A DNA stretch of 64,000 bases from CAVWCQ01 sp963753545. Its GTDB lineage: Bacteria > Chloroflexota > Anaerolineae > Aggregatilineales > Aggregatilineaceae. Shown here piece by piece: positions 1 to 10,309 of the stretch. The translations under genes and the position numbers were made by a program. The notes below the pieces were generated by a model. The model did not search any database. It was not told where the DNA came from and worked only from the letters and a program-made list of their open reading frames with translations. Position 1 is the stretch's first letter, and the number at the start of each line of letters is the position of its first letter. The stretch lies in assembly GCA_963753545.1 (NCBI GenBank), contig CAVWCQ010000001.1, positions 124,001 to 188,000 of the forward strand. Direction: 5' to 3'.

Positions 1-143
1 CAATTACGGAGCAGGAGTGGTATGCCAGGCAGCTTCAGTTTTTAGAATGGCACACCTACTACACCGACGTGGCTAGGGCCCTGCGTCAGGAAGGCAAGCG
101 GCGCAATATGGATTATCTGCGACACCTGTGCGCTCCTGCCTAG
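1..143 (+). CDS. C-terminal end of an unrecognised protein (5' partial)
   Basis: An open frame enters from the left edge and ends at TAG 141-143. The visible 46 residues are charged and aromatic-rich and end in HLCAPA. No family could be recognised from this tail. It lies on the same strand as the cyclase gene that starts 34 nt downstream, so the two could be co-transcribed. The gene start and function lie outside the window. Confidence 0.5.
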   Translation, partial: ITEQEWYARQLQFLEWHTYYTDVARALRQEGKRRNMDYLRHLCAPA

Positions 144-177
144 GCTAACAACGATTCAGATATTTTGAGGAACAGGC

Positions 178-3100
178 ATGCTTAAGAATCGCAGCATCAA
201 CGTGGGACTTACCGCCTATATACCTGAAGATCGTCGTTATGCGCTCAGTATGGGAATCCCGCTGCCTGAACGTTCTACCGGAGCAGCATTGTTTGCCGAT
301 ATATCCGGTTTTACGCCCCTGGCTAAATCGCTGGCCGAAGAATTAGGTCCGCAGCGTGGAGCAGAAGAACTCGTTCTCCAGTTGAACAATATTTATGGGG
401 CGCTGATCGGAGAAATACAGCGCTTCCGTGGCAGCGTGATCGGATTCAGCGGAGATGCGATCACCTGCTGGCTGGATGGCGATAACGGGTTGCGGGCGGC
501 GGCTTCGGCATTGGCTATGCAGGAAAAAATGCGCCAGAGTGGCACTATTACCACCCCTGGCGGAAGCGTGATATCGCTGTCGATCAAGGTGGCAATTGCC
601 AGCGGCCCGATCCGCCGTTTGCTGCCCGGCAACCCTCAGGTTCAGATTCAGGATGTGTTGGCGGGTCGCACACTAGAGAAAATGGCCGCTGCGGAGCATC
701 AGGCGCAGAAGGGTGAAATCGTTGTTACCGAAGCGGTTGCCCAGGCGCTGGATGGACAGGTAGTGATCGCCGATTGGCGAGAAGAGGACGGCGAACGTTA
801 TGCTGTGCTCACTGGCTTGCTTGTGCCGGTTGTCGATGATCCCTGGCCCGATTTTCACATCGACTCATTATCAGATGCCGAGGTGCGCTCCTGGCTGCTG
901 CCCCCTGTTTATGAATGGCTAAGCCGGGGACAGAGTGAGTTTTTGGCGGAATTGCGCCCCGCTGTATCTCTCTTTCTCAAGTTTACCGGCATTGATTACG
1001 ATGACGATCCCGCCGCTGGGGAAAAGCTGGATGCGTTTATCTGCTGGGCGCAAAGCGTTCTCGCCCACTACGAAGGCTCCATCATCCAGCTCACCATTGG
1101 CGATAAAGGCAACTATCTCTACGCTGCTTTTGGCGCGCCTGTTGCTCATGCCGATGATTCCGTGCGCGCGGTAGGAGCGGCCTGGGTATTGCGCCACCCT
1201 CCGAGCCATCTGGACTATATCCAGGGGATTCAGATCGGCGTAGCACGGGGACGGATGTTCGCTGGAGCTTACGGCAGCGAGAGCCGCCGGACTTATGGCG
1301 TGATCGGTGACAAGACGAACCTGGCAGCGCGATTGATGGGAGTCGCTGCAGCCGGGGCAAATTCGCTGCGATTATGAAGTCTACAACACAGCCCGCTCGC
1401 GTTGGTCCTTTGAAACGCTGTCCTCGGTCCGAGTCAAGGGAAAAGCAGGGCTGGTCCGCGTGTATGAGCCAGCGGGAGAGGTTGCTCAGGACTGGGAAGG
1501 CAGCCAGCTAACACTCATTGGCCGCCGGGCCGAACTGAGCCGCTTGGAAGCCGATTTGGTGGCCGTGGAAAAGGGCCTGTGCCGGATTGTACTTCTGGAA
1601 GGTGAGGCTGGTATTGGCAAAACGCGCCTGGTTGCCGAACTGCTTCGCTTGGCTCGTGAGCATGGTATATCAGGGCTGGTCGGCGCGGGCCAGAGCATCG
1701 AACAGCAAACGCCATACCGTGCCTGGCGCGACCTGGTCACAGCTTACTTTGGGTTGGGCAAGATTGTCGATCAGGAGGAGCGGAAGGCGCGCATCACCAA
1801 TCTAGTGAGCGATGTTGCCCCTGATGAACTGCCCCGGTTGCCTCTGCTCAACGACATTCTCGCGGTGGGCTTGCCGGATACGGAGCTGACTGCCACGCTC
1901 GATCCCGCTCAGCGCCAGCAGAGCCTCGTCATTTTGCTGGTTCATCTGTTGAGAACCTGGACGGCGGAACGCCCCCTCCTGCTCATCCTGGAGGATGCTC
2001 AGTGGTTAGACAGCCTTTCCTGGGAACTGACCACGCAGGTAGCTCGCGCACTGGTTGCTACCGGAGAGCCGTTTATTCTTGTTGTGGTCACGCGTGAGCT
2101 TGAGGCATTTACGGTTGGGGCGCAGCAGCTTGCCGCGCTCAGAACACTGGAAGCGAGTGAGACCATTTCCCTGGATAGCATGAATCCCGATGATATTCTG
2201 TCCCTGCTGTCCGCCCGTCTGGGCCTGGCCCCTGATGGACTCCCCCGCGAAGTAGGTGACTTTGTGAACCAGCGTTGCGGGGGCAATCCCTTCTTTGCCG
2301 AAGAACTGCTTTTTGCCCTGCGCGAGCAGGATTTGTTAGGTATTGAGCCGGGAACCCCCTATAACCGCTGCATCGTGCAAGGGAATTTCACGAGGGCAAG
2401 CCAGACTCTACCGGATACCCTCCACGGGTTACTGCTGGCGCGCATTGACCATTTGCCCGCCGATCACAAGCTGACTCTGAAGGTTGCTGCGGTGATTGGC
2501 CGGACTTTTGCCTATCCGCCGCTGCAATATATTCTCAATTCTTATGCCACCATCGTGGAACAGTCCTTGCAGGAGCAGTTGAGCACGCTCATTGAGCGTG
2601 ACTTTACAGCCCTTCAATCGCGTGAGCCGGATCTCAGTTACATCTTTAAGCATGTGATCACCCAGGAAACGGCTTATCAGACGCTGCTATTTTCTCAGCG
2701 TCGCCAGCTTCACCGTGTTGCGGCCCGCTGGTATGAGACGCGCTTTGGTGCGGATACGCTTGCGCCTTATTATCCCTTGCTTGCTCACCACTACCATCAG
2801 GCTGAAGATGTGGAACGGGAACGCCGCTATGCTCGCCTTGCCGGGGAACAGGCCGCTGCCCAGTTCGCGAATGCGGAAGCTGTGCGCTATCTGAGCCGCA
2901 CCCTGGAATTGACGCCTGAGTTTGATGTGGCTGAACGGTACGAGATTCTGCTCAACCGCGAAAAGGTGTACGACTTGCAGGGTCAGCGCGAAATGCAGCG
3001 CCAGGACCTGGAAGCGCTGCAAGTTCTGGCGAAACAATTGCATGACGAAGCTCGCCAGTCTCGGATCGCCGGGCGGTTTGCCCGCTATGCGATTGCCATT

Positions 3101-4327
3101 GGCGACTACCCACTGACAATTATCTATGCCCAGCAGGCAATCGGGCTGGCGCAAAGTTGTCGAGCGCTGGATGCCGAAGCGTCTGGAACGTTCTTTTGGG
3201 GACGCGCGCTGTGGCACCAGGGCCAATACGATCAGGCTCGTACCCAATTGAACCGGGCCATCGAACTCGCACAGGCGGCGAATGTTCGTGATGTTGAAGC
3301 GGATAGTTTGCTTGCACTTGGTCTGGTTGCCTGGCATCAGAGCGATTTTGAAGGAGCCACGCGCGTTTTTGAGCAGGCCTTGACGATTTTTCACGAGATC
3401 GGCAGCCGGGGCGGCGAAGCTATGGCCTATAACAACCTGGGCATTATCTCCGCCATTACCGGGGATTTGGCCGCTGCGACCTCCTATTTTGGGCAGTGTT
3501 TGCGCATCAGTCAGGAGATGGGCGGTCGCCGCAGCGAGGCAATGGCTTCAACCAACCTGGGCAATATCGCGGCGATGCTGCTCGATTATCCGCAGGCGAA
3601 GCGTTATTTTGAACAGGTCGTGACCATTAGCCGGGAGATTGGGGATCGGCAGGTCGAGGCGAGTTCGCTCGGCAACCTGGGCGTGATATCGGATCGGCAG
3701 GGCGATTACAGCGGCGCAGAGCCGTATTTCAGGCAGGCACTGGCTATCTACCAGGCAATTGGGGATCGCCATAACGAAGCGATGGTGCTCTCCAATTTAA
3801 GCCTGTTTTCGCATCACGTAGGTGATCAACCAGCGGCCCTCACCTACAGTCAGCAGGCGCTGGAGATCGCGGAAAGCCTTAACGATACGCATTTGCAGGG
3901 CGAAACCCTGACCTATCGTGGACACGCGCTGGCGGGATTGAGCCAATTGGATGAGGCCGCCAGTTCATATGAGCGGGCGCTAACGCTGCGGCGAGATTTA
4001 GGCGAACAGCCCTTGGTTATGGAGTCCTTGGCAGGGTTAGCTCGTGTAGTTCTGGCCCAAAATGATATTGCCCATGCCCAGGCGCACGTCGAAGAAATCC
4101 TGTCCTATCTGGATCAGGGGTCGCTCGACGGGGCCGAGGAGCCGCTGCACGTCTACCTGACCTGTTATACCGTTTTGAATTCCAGTGGCGATCCGCGTGC
4201 TCAGTCGGTTCTCGAAACTGCCTACCGGCTGCTCAGTGAGCAAATAGAGATGGCAGGCAGCGATAGGTTCGTGGAAAATGTCGCTGTTCATCGTGAGATC
4301 ATGGAAAGTTACAAAGGCAGCGTATAA
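178..4327 (+). CDS. Adenylate/guanylate cyclase-AAA ATPase-TPR fusion regulator (one frameshift)
   Basis: This is one gene read in two frames: 178-1377, then the frame running to 4327. At about 1354-1357 an extra G in a GGGG run breaks the frame. Removing it gives a continuous protein of about 1380 aa, and the second frame reads sensibly well upstream of its first GTG at 1460. The N-terminus has two class III cyclase homology domains. The first carries FADISGFT with a metal-type Asp41 and GFSGDA. The second, around residues 258-400, ends in YGVIGDKTNLAARL and has lost the clean FxDI metal motif, so it may be regulatory. The AAA/STAND ATPase follows, with P-loop GEAGIGKT (nt about 1601-1624) and Walker B LLLILEDAQWLD, then about ten TPRs. 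A GAGGAA ribosome site precedes the ATG. The architecture suggests a MalT-like cytosolic sensor with cyclase domains. Its ligand and cyclase activity are unknown. Confidence 0.85.
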
Positions 4328-4369
4328 AAAAGACCCCGTGCGGCAAGAATAGCGCACGGGGTCTTTTTT
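4326..4369. terminator. Bidirectional intrinsic terminator
   Basis: An A-run precedes GACCCCGTGCG, then a short loop, CGCACGGGGTC and a T-run. It sits directly after the cyclase gene stop and at the stop of the convergent thioredoxin gene, so it can end transcription from both sides. Confidence 0.9.
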
Positions 4370-4772
4370 AGAGACCTTGCAACTGCTGTCTGAGCTTGTC
4401 AGCCCTCGCTACGCCATTATTGATCGTCTGCGCCCTACCCCGTCTGTCCAGGATGAATGTGGTCGGGACGCTGAGCACCCCCCAGCGATCCGCGATATCG
4501 GGCTGTTCGAGCGCGTCCACTTCGATCACCTGCACTGTATCGCCCATCTCCGCTATTACTTGCTGAATCGCCGGACGCTGCTGGGTTTTGCATGGCGCAC
4601 AAAATGGCGACGTGAAATAGACAATCGCCGGAATACCGGGGCGCACCTTGCCCAGCAGTGGATCGCTGGAAGCCAGCCGGGCGATTCGCTGCACCTGCCA
4701 GCGGCGAATGATCTGGTAGGCCATGATCGCTGTGCTGACAAGGCCAATCAGAATGAACAGTCGATCTGTCAT
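4368..4772 (-). CDS. Membrane-anchored thioredoxin-fold protein
   Basis: A 134-aa protein with an N-terminal membrane segment (about residues 4-20) and a thioredoxin fold. The redox motif is C58-A-P-C61 after FTSPF, and a cis-proline-type VPTTFIL loop lies near residue 110. The predicted topology is a single anchor with the redox domain on one side of the membrane. It would act as a thiol-disulfide oxidoreductase or thiol carrier. Its ATG overlaps the stop of the upstream DUF4395 gene (ATGA), so the two are translationally coupled, a pairing common in bacteria where the DUF4395 protein is its membrane partner. The in vivo substrate cannot be read from sequence. Confidence 0.85.
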   Translation of the reverse strand: MTDRLFILIGLVSTAIMAYQIIRRWQVQRIARLASSDPLLGKVRPGIPAIVYFTSPFCAPCKTQQRPAIQQVIAEMGDTVQVIEVDALEQPDIADRWGVLSVPTTFILDRRGRAQTINNGVARADKLRQQLQGL

Positions 4773-5227
4773 CGTGCTGCCTCAATTCGAGTGTATTTAA
4801 ACCCGGGGACGCCCAGCCGGTTCAGCCAGTAGTAGATCAGGCAGCCCACGCAGATTCCGGCGAACAGGTTGAGGCTTGCCAGGATAATCACGATTCCGGC
4901 AGACACCCAGCCGAGTTGGGATCCGGCCAACAGGGCGGCGACTCCCAGAGCGACTACGATTGAGCCGAGAAGCTGGGCGAAGCGGTGCGGCTCCGGGTTA
5001 TCGAGTTGCACATCCGGCTTGACCAGTCCCGCTGGGCGCAGAATGTGGCGGTAAATCCGCGTGAACAGTCCCAACGGCGGTTTGACAGCCGAGATAAACA
5101 TGATGGTCGCGACCAATCCCGCCAGCACAGGCCAATCCAGCACAAAGGCCAACGCTAACAGCGCAATCGTGAATACTTGGTTGGTGCGTATCGCGTTGTG
5201 ATCAACGCGGCGTTCTGTGGATGACAT
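4769..5227 (-). CDS. DUF4395 integral membrane protein
   Basis: About 152 aa with three to four hydrophobic segments and the family's conserved NPEPHRFAQ stretch and C-terminal GICVGCLIYY motif with two cysteines. I chose the ATG at 5227 because a strong GGAGGA ribosome site lies 4-9 nt upstream. A longer reading to 5269 has no such site. DUF4395 proteins often sit next to thioredoxin-like genes and are thought to take part in membrane thiol chemistry, but no activity has been proven. It is preceded by a long structured leader and a consensus promoter (5441-5469), so this two-gene operon is probably separate from hom. Confidence 0.8.
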   Translation of the reverse strand: MSSTERRVDHNAIRTNQVFTIALLALAFVLDWPVLAGLVATIMFISAVKPPLGLFTRIYRHILRPAGLVKPDVQLDNPEPHRFAQLLGSIVVALGVAALLAGSQLGWVSAGIVIILASLNLFAGICVGCLIYYWLNRLGVPGFKYTRIEAAR

Positions 5228-5249
5228 CGTTCCTCCTTGACTCTTAAAA

Positions 5250-5434
5250 CGAAAAAGGCTAACGGGCAAAATAAAAGCGCGGAAGCATCCTTGGGGACGT
5301 TACCACGCTGTTCAGCCGTTAGCCTTGAAGGTCACTTATGCTGGTCTGAAGTCTGTGGCTACTGCCCCCGCTTCAGACACATACAAGAGCACATTTGGCT
5401 CATCATTGTTATCGACCATCACTCATTATTCGAT
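5250..5434 (-). promoter_or_regulatory. T-box-like transcription attenuator leader (candidate)
   Basis: The RNA from the promoter at 5441-5469 to the DUF4395 gene folds strongly. A hairpin of GTCTGAAG with CTTCAGAC covers about 5344-5379. A long terminator pairs AAGGCTAACGG (about 5314-5324) with CCGTTAGCCTT followed by a T-tract (about 5251-5266). Between the terminator arms is AACAGCGTGGTAACG (about 5299-5313), which resembles the T-box consensus with its UGGN tRNA-acceptor bulge. A small alternative stem (CGTCC/GGATG) just after it could be the antiterminator. Stem I looks short and I could not assign a specifier codon. If it is not a T-box it is still a clear attenuator. Confidence 0.45.
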
Positions 5435-5440
5435 GATGGG

Positions 5441-5469
5441 ATTGTATGCAATTCTATGATAAGTGTCAA
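5441..5469 (-). promoter_or_regulatory. Sigma-70-type promoter for the DUF4395-thioredoxin operon
   Basis: On the minus strand, TTGACA (5469-5464) and TACAAT (5446-5441) are separated by 17 nt. This is a near-consensus promoter placed just downstream of hom, with an expected start near 5434 leading into the structured leader. Confidence 0.75.
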
Positions 5470-5480
5470 TATAATTTGTA

Positions 5481-6548
5481 TTATATTGCCATACCAAGTT
5501 GCAAAATATCGCTCAGGACACCCGCCGCCGTAACGACTGGTCCTGCCCCCGGCCCGGAAATGACCATTGCCAGATCGTTGTAGCGCTCGGTAAACAGGGC
5601 AATATAGTTGGCTGGGCCGCGCAGCGTTCCCAGCGGGCTGTCAGCGGCAACTTCCTGCAATCCAACTGTTCCGCCGTTGGGTCCGACTTGGGCCACGTAA
5701 CGGAGCGTGTTACCCCTTGCCTGGGCCTGTTGGAACCGTCCCGCATAATCCGCGTTCAGGCTGGGCGCTGCCACCATAAATTCGTCTACCGTCAATTTCG
5801 CCAGTGAATCAGGATAGAGCCGCTCGACGGTTAGATCGGACATTTCCAGCGGCCATCCTGCTGTGCGGGCCAGGATAAGCGCTTTGCGGGCGACGTCGTG
5901 GCCGCTCAGATCGTCACGCGGATCCGGCTCCGTATATCCCAGGGAGCGCGCCTCACTGATTACCTGCGAATAGGGGATGCCGCTTTCAAGCTGCGCGCAG
6001 AGATAACCCAGTGTTCCGCTCATGCAGCCTTCGATCCGCAATGCGTGGTCGCCTGTATCAAGCAGATCGCGCAGGCTGCGGATCACGGGCAGTCCTGCCC
6101 CTACCGTGCATTCGTACCGCACTGCCGGACTCTCGAACAGCAGGCGAGTGGTGTCCCACGGTCCGGTCAGAGGATTTTTATTTGCCATCACCACCCCGCC
6201 GCCCACTTCCAGCGCCGCTTTCATCAGCGGCAGGCTGCTTGTTGAGGCGGTCACATCGACCAGCAGCACATCCTGTTGGAGCATGCTTTCCACGTCCTGA
6301 AGCGGGCGGACATCGGGCAGGGTGTTGAGCAGCCGCTTCTGCTCCGCAGCCGCCAATGCAGAGTGCAGCGTTTCTTCGGGAAGCCCTGCCGGATCGAACA
6401 GAAGCCCGCTGATATCCACCAGCGCTACCGGATTCAGGCGCAGCCCGGTGCGCTGAGCAACCACTTCACGCGTATCCAATATCTGGCGGAGCAGTGTGCC
6501 GCCTACATTGCCCAATCCCAACAGAATCAGCGGGATAGTCCGTTGCAT
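5481..6548 (-). CDS. hom: Homoserine dehydrogenase
   Basis: A 355-aa enzyme that reduces aspartate semialdehyde to homoserine with NAD(P)H, for threonine and methionine synthesis. The N-terminal Rossmann motif is GLGNVGG (residues 12-18). The catalytic domain carries SGTLGYL and the family signature EPDPRDDLSGHDVARK. It is the short form with no obvious C-terminal ACT domain, although the last 70 residues with GPGAG are typical of the catalytic fold. An AAGGAG site lies before the ATG at 6548. It stands alone on the minus strand, upstream of the separately promoted DUF4395 operon. Confidence 0.9.
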   Translation of the reverse strand: MQRTIPLILLGLGNVGGTLLRQILDTREVVAQRTGLRLNPVALVDISGLLFDPAGLPEETLHSALAAAEQKRLLNTLPDVRPLQDVESMLQQDVLLVDVTASTSSLPLMKAALEVGGGVVMANKNPLTGPWDTTRLLFESPAVRYECTVGAGLPVIRSLRDLLDTGDHALRIEGCMSGTLGYLCAQLESGIPYSQVISEARSLGYTEPDPRDDLSGHDVARKALILARTAGWPLEMSDLTVERLYPDSLAKLTVDEFMVAAPSLNADYAGRFQQAQARGNTLRYVAQVGPNGGTVGLQEVAADSPLGTLRGPANYIALFTERYNDLAMVISGPGAGPVVTAAGVLSDILQLGMAI

Positions 6549-6724
6549 GGTGACTCCTTTATGGGTTCAAACAGATTCACTTCGCTGATTTTGTCACAGA
6601 AGTCTTTCGCCCGCATTGGTCTAAATCAATAGAGCTATAATTGTCTTCAGGCAAGCTTTTCCCATTGCACTCTCCGCGCTCAATGCGTTGAGATTATCTA
6701 TTCAATTTTTACAGGAGATTTCCC

Positions 6725-7495
6725 TTGAATCGAGTGCTGGACAAGGTAACGGTTGTGACCGGGGCTGCCCTGGGAATCGGGCAAGCGATTGCCGAGCTTT
6801 TTGCCGCTGAAGGTGCGGTGGTGGCAGTGACGGATGTTTTGGACGATCAGGGCGAAGCAGTCGCGGAGTCGATCCGCCAGCAGGGTGGCAAGGCGAAGTT
6901 CTGGCATATGGATGTATCCAAAGAAACCAGCGTGCGCGAGACGCTAACCGCCATCTGGTCGGAGTATGGGCGCATCGATATTCTGATCAATAACGCAGGT
7001 GTGTCGGGCGCAGACAAGCCAACTCACGAGATTACCGAGGCGGAGTGGGATGCCGTTTTTGCTGTTGATGTCAAAGGCGTATTCTTTTGCACCAAACATG
7101 CTGTTCCATACATGAAAGCAGCGGGCGGCGGCAGCATCGTCAACCTATCATCGATCTACGGCATGATTGGATCGGCTGATGTTCCCCCTTACCATGCTGC
7201 CAAAGGCGCGGTGCGCTTGATGACCAAGACGGACGCCATTTTTTATGCGAAAGATCATATCCGTGTGAACTCAGTGCACCCCGGCACGATTATGACTGCG
7301 CTGGTAGAAGAGATGGCCCGTAATGCACCGGAAGGCTACGAGAAATATATGGAAGGCCGCTGCGCCATCCATCCCATCGGACACCCCGGCGAACCGGTAG
7401 ACGTGGCCTACGCCGTGCTCTATCTGGCGTCCGACGAGGCGAAGTTCGTCACCGGGGCGGAACTGTTAGTTGATGGGGGTTACACGGCGCAGTAG
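6725..7495 (+). CDS. SDR-family oxidoreductase
   Basis: A 256-aa classical short-chain dehydrogenase. The cofactor loop TGAALGIG (a variant of TGxxxGIG) is followed by an Asp after the second strand (VTD), which favours NAD. It also has NNAG, a catalytic Ser in NLSSIYG, YHAAK, and the C-terminal VTGAELLVDGG. The start is TTG at 6725 with AGGAG eight bases upstream; no ATG in frame fits as well. It reads straight into the two-component system (8 nt gap), so the three genes form an operon. The substrate cannot be deduced; the closest type is the glucose/cyclopentanol dehydrogenase-like group. Confidence 0.85.
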   Translation: MNRVLDKVTVVTGAALGIGQAIAELFAAEGAVVAVTDVLDDQGEAVAESIRQQGGKAKFWHMDVSKETSVRETLTAIWSEYGRIDILINNAGVSGADKPTHEITEAEWDAVFAVDVKGVFFCTKHAVPYMKAAGGGSIVNLSSIYGMIGSADVPPYHAAKGAVRLMTKTDAIFYAKDHIRVNSVHPGTIMTALVEEMARNAPEGYEKYMEGRCAIHPIGHPGEPVDVAYAVLYLASDEAKFVTGAELLVDGGYTAQ

Positions 7496-7503
7496 GGGGA
7501 ACA

Positions 7504-8204
7504 ATGGCTCACATTTTGCTTGTTGATGACGATCCGATGATCACAGGCCCTCTTATGAGTTCCTTTGAGCGGGCAGGTTATCGGGTTTCGGTGGCGGGGG
7601 ATGGTCACACGGGGTTAAGTAAGGCCCTGGTCGAACAGCCCGATGTGGTTGTACTTGATGTCATGATGCCAGGGCTGGACGGCTGGCAGGTCTGCCAATC
7701 GATTCGTGCCCGCAGCGCCGTGCCAATCATAATGCTGACTGCTCTCGATGACAGCATGGATCGCATTCGCGGCCTGGAACTTGGGCGCGGATGATTATCT
7801 CGTGAAGCCCTTCGGCTTCCGTGAGTTGGATGCCCATGTCAGGGCGATGCTGCGCCGGGTGAACCTGGACGCAGGCGGTGAGCGCTCCAAAATTCTGCGG
7901 GCCGGGACGCTGGAGGTAAACCTGGAAACGTACACGGTCAGCCGCCAGGGGCGCGAAATCCCGCTGCGCCAGAAAGAGTACGACATTCTGGTGCTGCTTA
8001 TTTCCAACCCGGAGCGCGTAGTCACGCGGGAAGAACTGTTTGACCGCGTGTGGGGCACGGATTGGCTGGGCGATACGCGAACCCTCGACGTTCACATGAG
8101 CTGGCTGCGCGCCAAGCTGGAAGATGACCCGGGCTCATCCGGCCTATTTGCAGACGGTGCGCGGCGTTGGCTACCGTTTCGCTGCGCCGGTCGAAAAGGG
8201 GTAG
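7504..8204 (+). CDS. OmpR/PhoB-type response regulator (two frameshifts)
   Basis: The receiver domain has an acidic pocket (DDD at 8-10), phospho-acceptor Asp52 in VVLDVMMP, and a C-terminal winged-helix DNA-binding domain (RQKEYDILVLL, EELFDRVWG, VHMSWLRAKL, VRGVGYRF). Two single-base excesses break the frame. One lies in TGGGC at about 7783-7785, where GLELG should continue as ADDYLVKPF. The other is at about 8141-8143, before YLQTVRGVGYRF. After repair the protein is about 233 aa and stops at 8202-8204, 3 nt before the histidine kinase ATG. It is the cognate regulator of that kinase. Confidence 0.88.
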
Positions 8205-8207
8205 AAG

Positions 8208-9602
8208 ATGTTCAAGCTGACCATTCGCCGCCGTCTACTCATGACCTTTACCCTGGTGATCCTGGTTGGTGGGCTGGCTCTCTTTTGGCTGGCAGGCAGA
8301 CAGCTTTCCCGCGCGACGCTTGAATTTTACCAGCACGATCTTGAGACCGAGGCCGTGACCCTGACCAGCGGCTTGGCCGAAGCGTTAGGTGAGTCGGGGG
8401 ATGAGGGGGGCGGAGGGAGTTCATTGCAACTGCTGCTCCAACGCTCTCAGACGGATACCGACAAGCAGTACACGGTTCTGGACGCCAGTGGACGTGTTTT
8501 AGCCAGCACAACCACGATCACCCCTCCTACTGGCTCATCCGAAATTCGGGCCGCACTGCGTGGACGGACGGAGCACCGCATCGAAGGCGGCAGCGCCTTT
8601 ATCGCCACTCCGATTGAATATGAAGGAGAGGTGCGGGGCGTTTTAGTGCTCTCTGCTCCGATGGCTCCCGCCTACGATAATGTGCGCCGGGCGTGGTTCG
8701 AACTGGCGGCGGCGACCCTGCCCATTTTGCTTCTGTCAATTGTTGCCAGTTGGTGGCTGGGGCAGGTGCTATCTCGCCCGATCCAACAGCTTCATGCCTC
8801 GGTACTGCGCATTGCTGAGGGCAATCTCAACGAACATGTGACGGTCAAAACAAATGATGAGATTGGGGAACTGGGGCAGGCTTTCAATTTTATGTCAGAA
8901 AAGCTCCACCTGCTGCTGACCGCCCAGCGAAATTTTGTGAGCAACGCGGCGCACGAACTGCGCACCCCGCTGATGACGCTCAAACTGCGGGCGGAAGCTC
9001 TGTTAGACGACACACTGCCTCCCGATGAGCGGCAAACCTACCTGCGCGAAGTGGGGCAGGAAGTCGAGCACATGGCAAATCTGGTCAGCAATCTGCTGAC
9101 ACTTGCCCGCCTGGATGAGGGGCGGCACCAGACTCAGCAGGATGATTTTGACCTGGCTGCCCTGCTGCGTGATACCTCCCGGCAGTGGCGCATCCAGGCA
9201 AGCCTCGCCGAGATCGACTTTGAGACGGCCATCCCTGATGCGCTGCCCAAAGCCGCTGTTTCTGTCAGCGATCTGCGTATGATCCTCGATAATCTGCTGG
9301 GAAATGCGCTCAAGTACACACCCGCTGGCGGGCGGGTCCGGCTGCTGGTGAGCGCTGGGCCGCAGACGATCCGCTTTGATCTGAGCGATACCGGAGCAGG
9401 TTTTGTTCCCGAGGAGGCGGATCGGCTGTTCGAACGGTTTTACCGCACCGACACGGCTCGCAGCCGTCAAATTCCGGGGACAGGATTAGGATTGTCGATT
9501 GCGCAGGCACTCATCAAACAAAACGGCGGGACCATCACTGCTGCCAGTGACGGCCCCGGCCAGGGTTCGACATTTACGGTTATTCTGCCTGCCTCAGCTT
9601 GA
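8208..9602 (+). CDS. Sensor histidine kinase
   Basis: A 464-aa membrane kinase. TM1 spans about residues 12-30, an extracytoplasmic sensor region follows, and TM2 lies around 165-188, then HAMP. The HisKA motif NAAHELRTP has the phospho-acceptor His249. The HATPase domain has N box NLLGNALKY, G1 DTGAGF and G2 GTGLGLSIAQ. The sensor segment is short with no recognised ligand-binding domain. It is co-transcribed with the response regulator just upstream. The 3' end overlaps the convergent ferric-reductase-like gene by 9 nt. Confidence 0.92.
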   Translation: MFKLTIRRRLLMTFTLVILVGGLALFWLAGRQLSRATLEFYQHDLETEAVTLTSGLAEALGESGDEGGGGSSLQLLLQRSQTDTDKQYTVLDASGRVLASTTTITPPTGSSEIRAALRGRTEHRIEGGSAFIATPIEYEGEVRGVLVLSAPMAPAYDNVRRAWFELAAATLPILLLSIVASWWLGQVLSRPIQQLHASVLRIAEGNLNEHVTVKTNDEIGELGQAFNFMSEKLHLLLTAQRNFVSNAAHELRTPLMTLKLRAEALLDDTLPPDERQTYLREVGQEVEHMANLVSNLLTLARLDEGRHQTQQDDFDLAALLRDTSRQWRIQASLAEIDFETAIPDALPKAAVSVSDLRMILDNLLGNALKYTPAGGRVRLLVSAGPQTIRFDLSDTGAGFVPEEADRLFERFYRTDTARSRQIPGTGLGLSIAQALIKQNGGTITAASDGPGQGSTFTVILPASA

Positions 9603-10274
9603 GTGAGCTGCGGAGGGTGTTTTCCGGTTGCCAGCGGTTTCCTGGCCCCACATACGATAGCTGAGCAGCCCCAACACCAGCATCACGCACAGCGCCATCA
9701 TCAGGCGGAAGCCCAGCCCCTGTGCGTCTGCTCCAGCCAGCAGGCCGTGCACCGTTGACAGGCCAAAGGCGATATAGCTGCTCAGGTGCAGGGTTCTCCA
9801 GGCGCGGTTTCCCATCTGCCGGCGAACCGAAAAACTCAGGGTTACAATCAGTGCGATCCAGAAGCCGATGATACCCAGCCCGGTAGCGAACGGACGGTAG
9901 GGCCCAGTGAACGGAACCAGCACATCGGTGAGGCGATAGTTAAAGTAACGGTCTACCAGCAGCAGCAGCCCATGCCCCATCCCGAACAGGATTGCCAGCC
10001 AGGATAGCGTGGCGTGCATCAGCATGGACATCACACCCGGTGACCAGTTTTTCACCACTTTGGCGCTGATGAACAATCCCCACACCGTTGACGCGGTCAG
10101 CAGGATATAGGCGGCTGTTCCTGCCGAACGAATAAAATGCCAGGTCAGGTTTGAATCTTTCGTCAGTGACATATTGAATGTGCCGCTGTGCCACAGCCAC
10201 CACCCAGACCCGATGACAACGAGCATGCTGAGCAGTAGTGAGAGACGATCCATCCAGGGCGATGATTTAGCCAT
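9594..10274 (-). CDS. Ferric-reductase-like transmembrane protein
   Basis: A 226-aa protein with about six membrane helices and conserved histidines in the helices (HATLSWLAI, GMGHGLLLL, RTLHLSSY, LSTVHGLL). This matches the ferric reductase-like/YedZ haem-binding membrane fold. It has no FAD/NAD-binding C-terminal domain, so electrons must come from or go to a partner. It is the last gene of a four-gene minus-strand operon with an ApbE flavin transferase and two exported proteins, which suggests a membrane electron-transfer unit. The partner flavoprotein is not obvious in the window. Confidence 0.75.
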   Translation of the reverse strand: MAKSSPWMDRLSLLLSMLVVIGSGWWLWHSGTFNMSLTKDSNLTWHFIRSAGTAAYILLTASTVWGLFISAKVVKNWSPGVMSMLMHATLSWLAILFGMGHGLLLLVDRYFNYRLTDVLVPFTGPYRPFATGLGIIGFWIALIVTLSFSVRRQMGNRAWRTLHLSSYIAFGLSTVHGLLAGADAQGLGFRLMMALCVMLVLGLLSYRMWGQETAGNRKTPSAAHSS

Positions 10275-10309
10275 TGCTGTACTCCTGCTAGGTGTAGTTA
10301 TGCTTACCG

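Noticed and set aside
2687..3394. 235-codon minus-strand open frame
   Set aside because: It is antisense to the TPR part of the cyclase-STAND gene, whose protein is clearly real. The antisense product has no recognisable motif.
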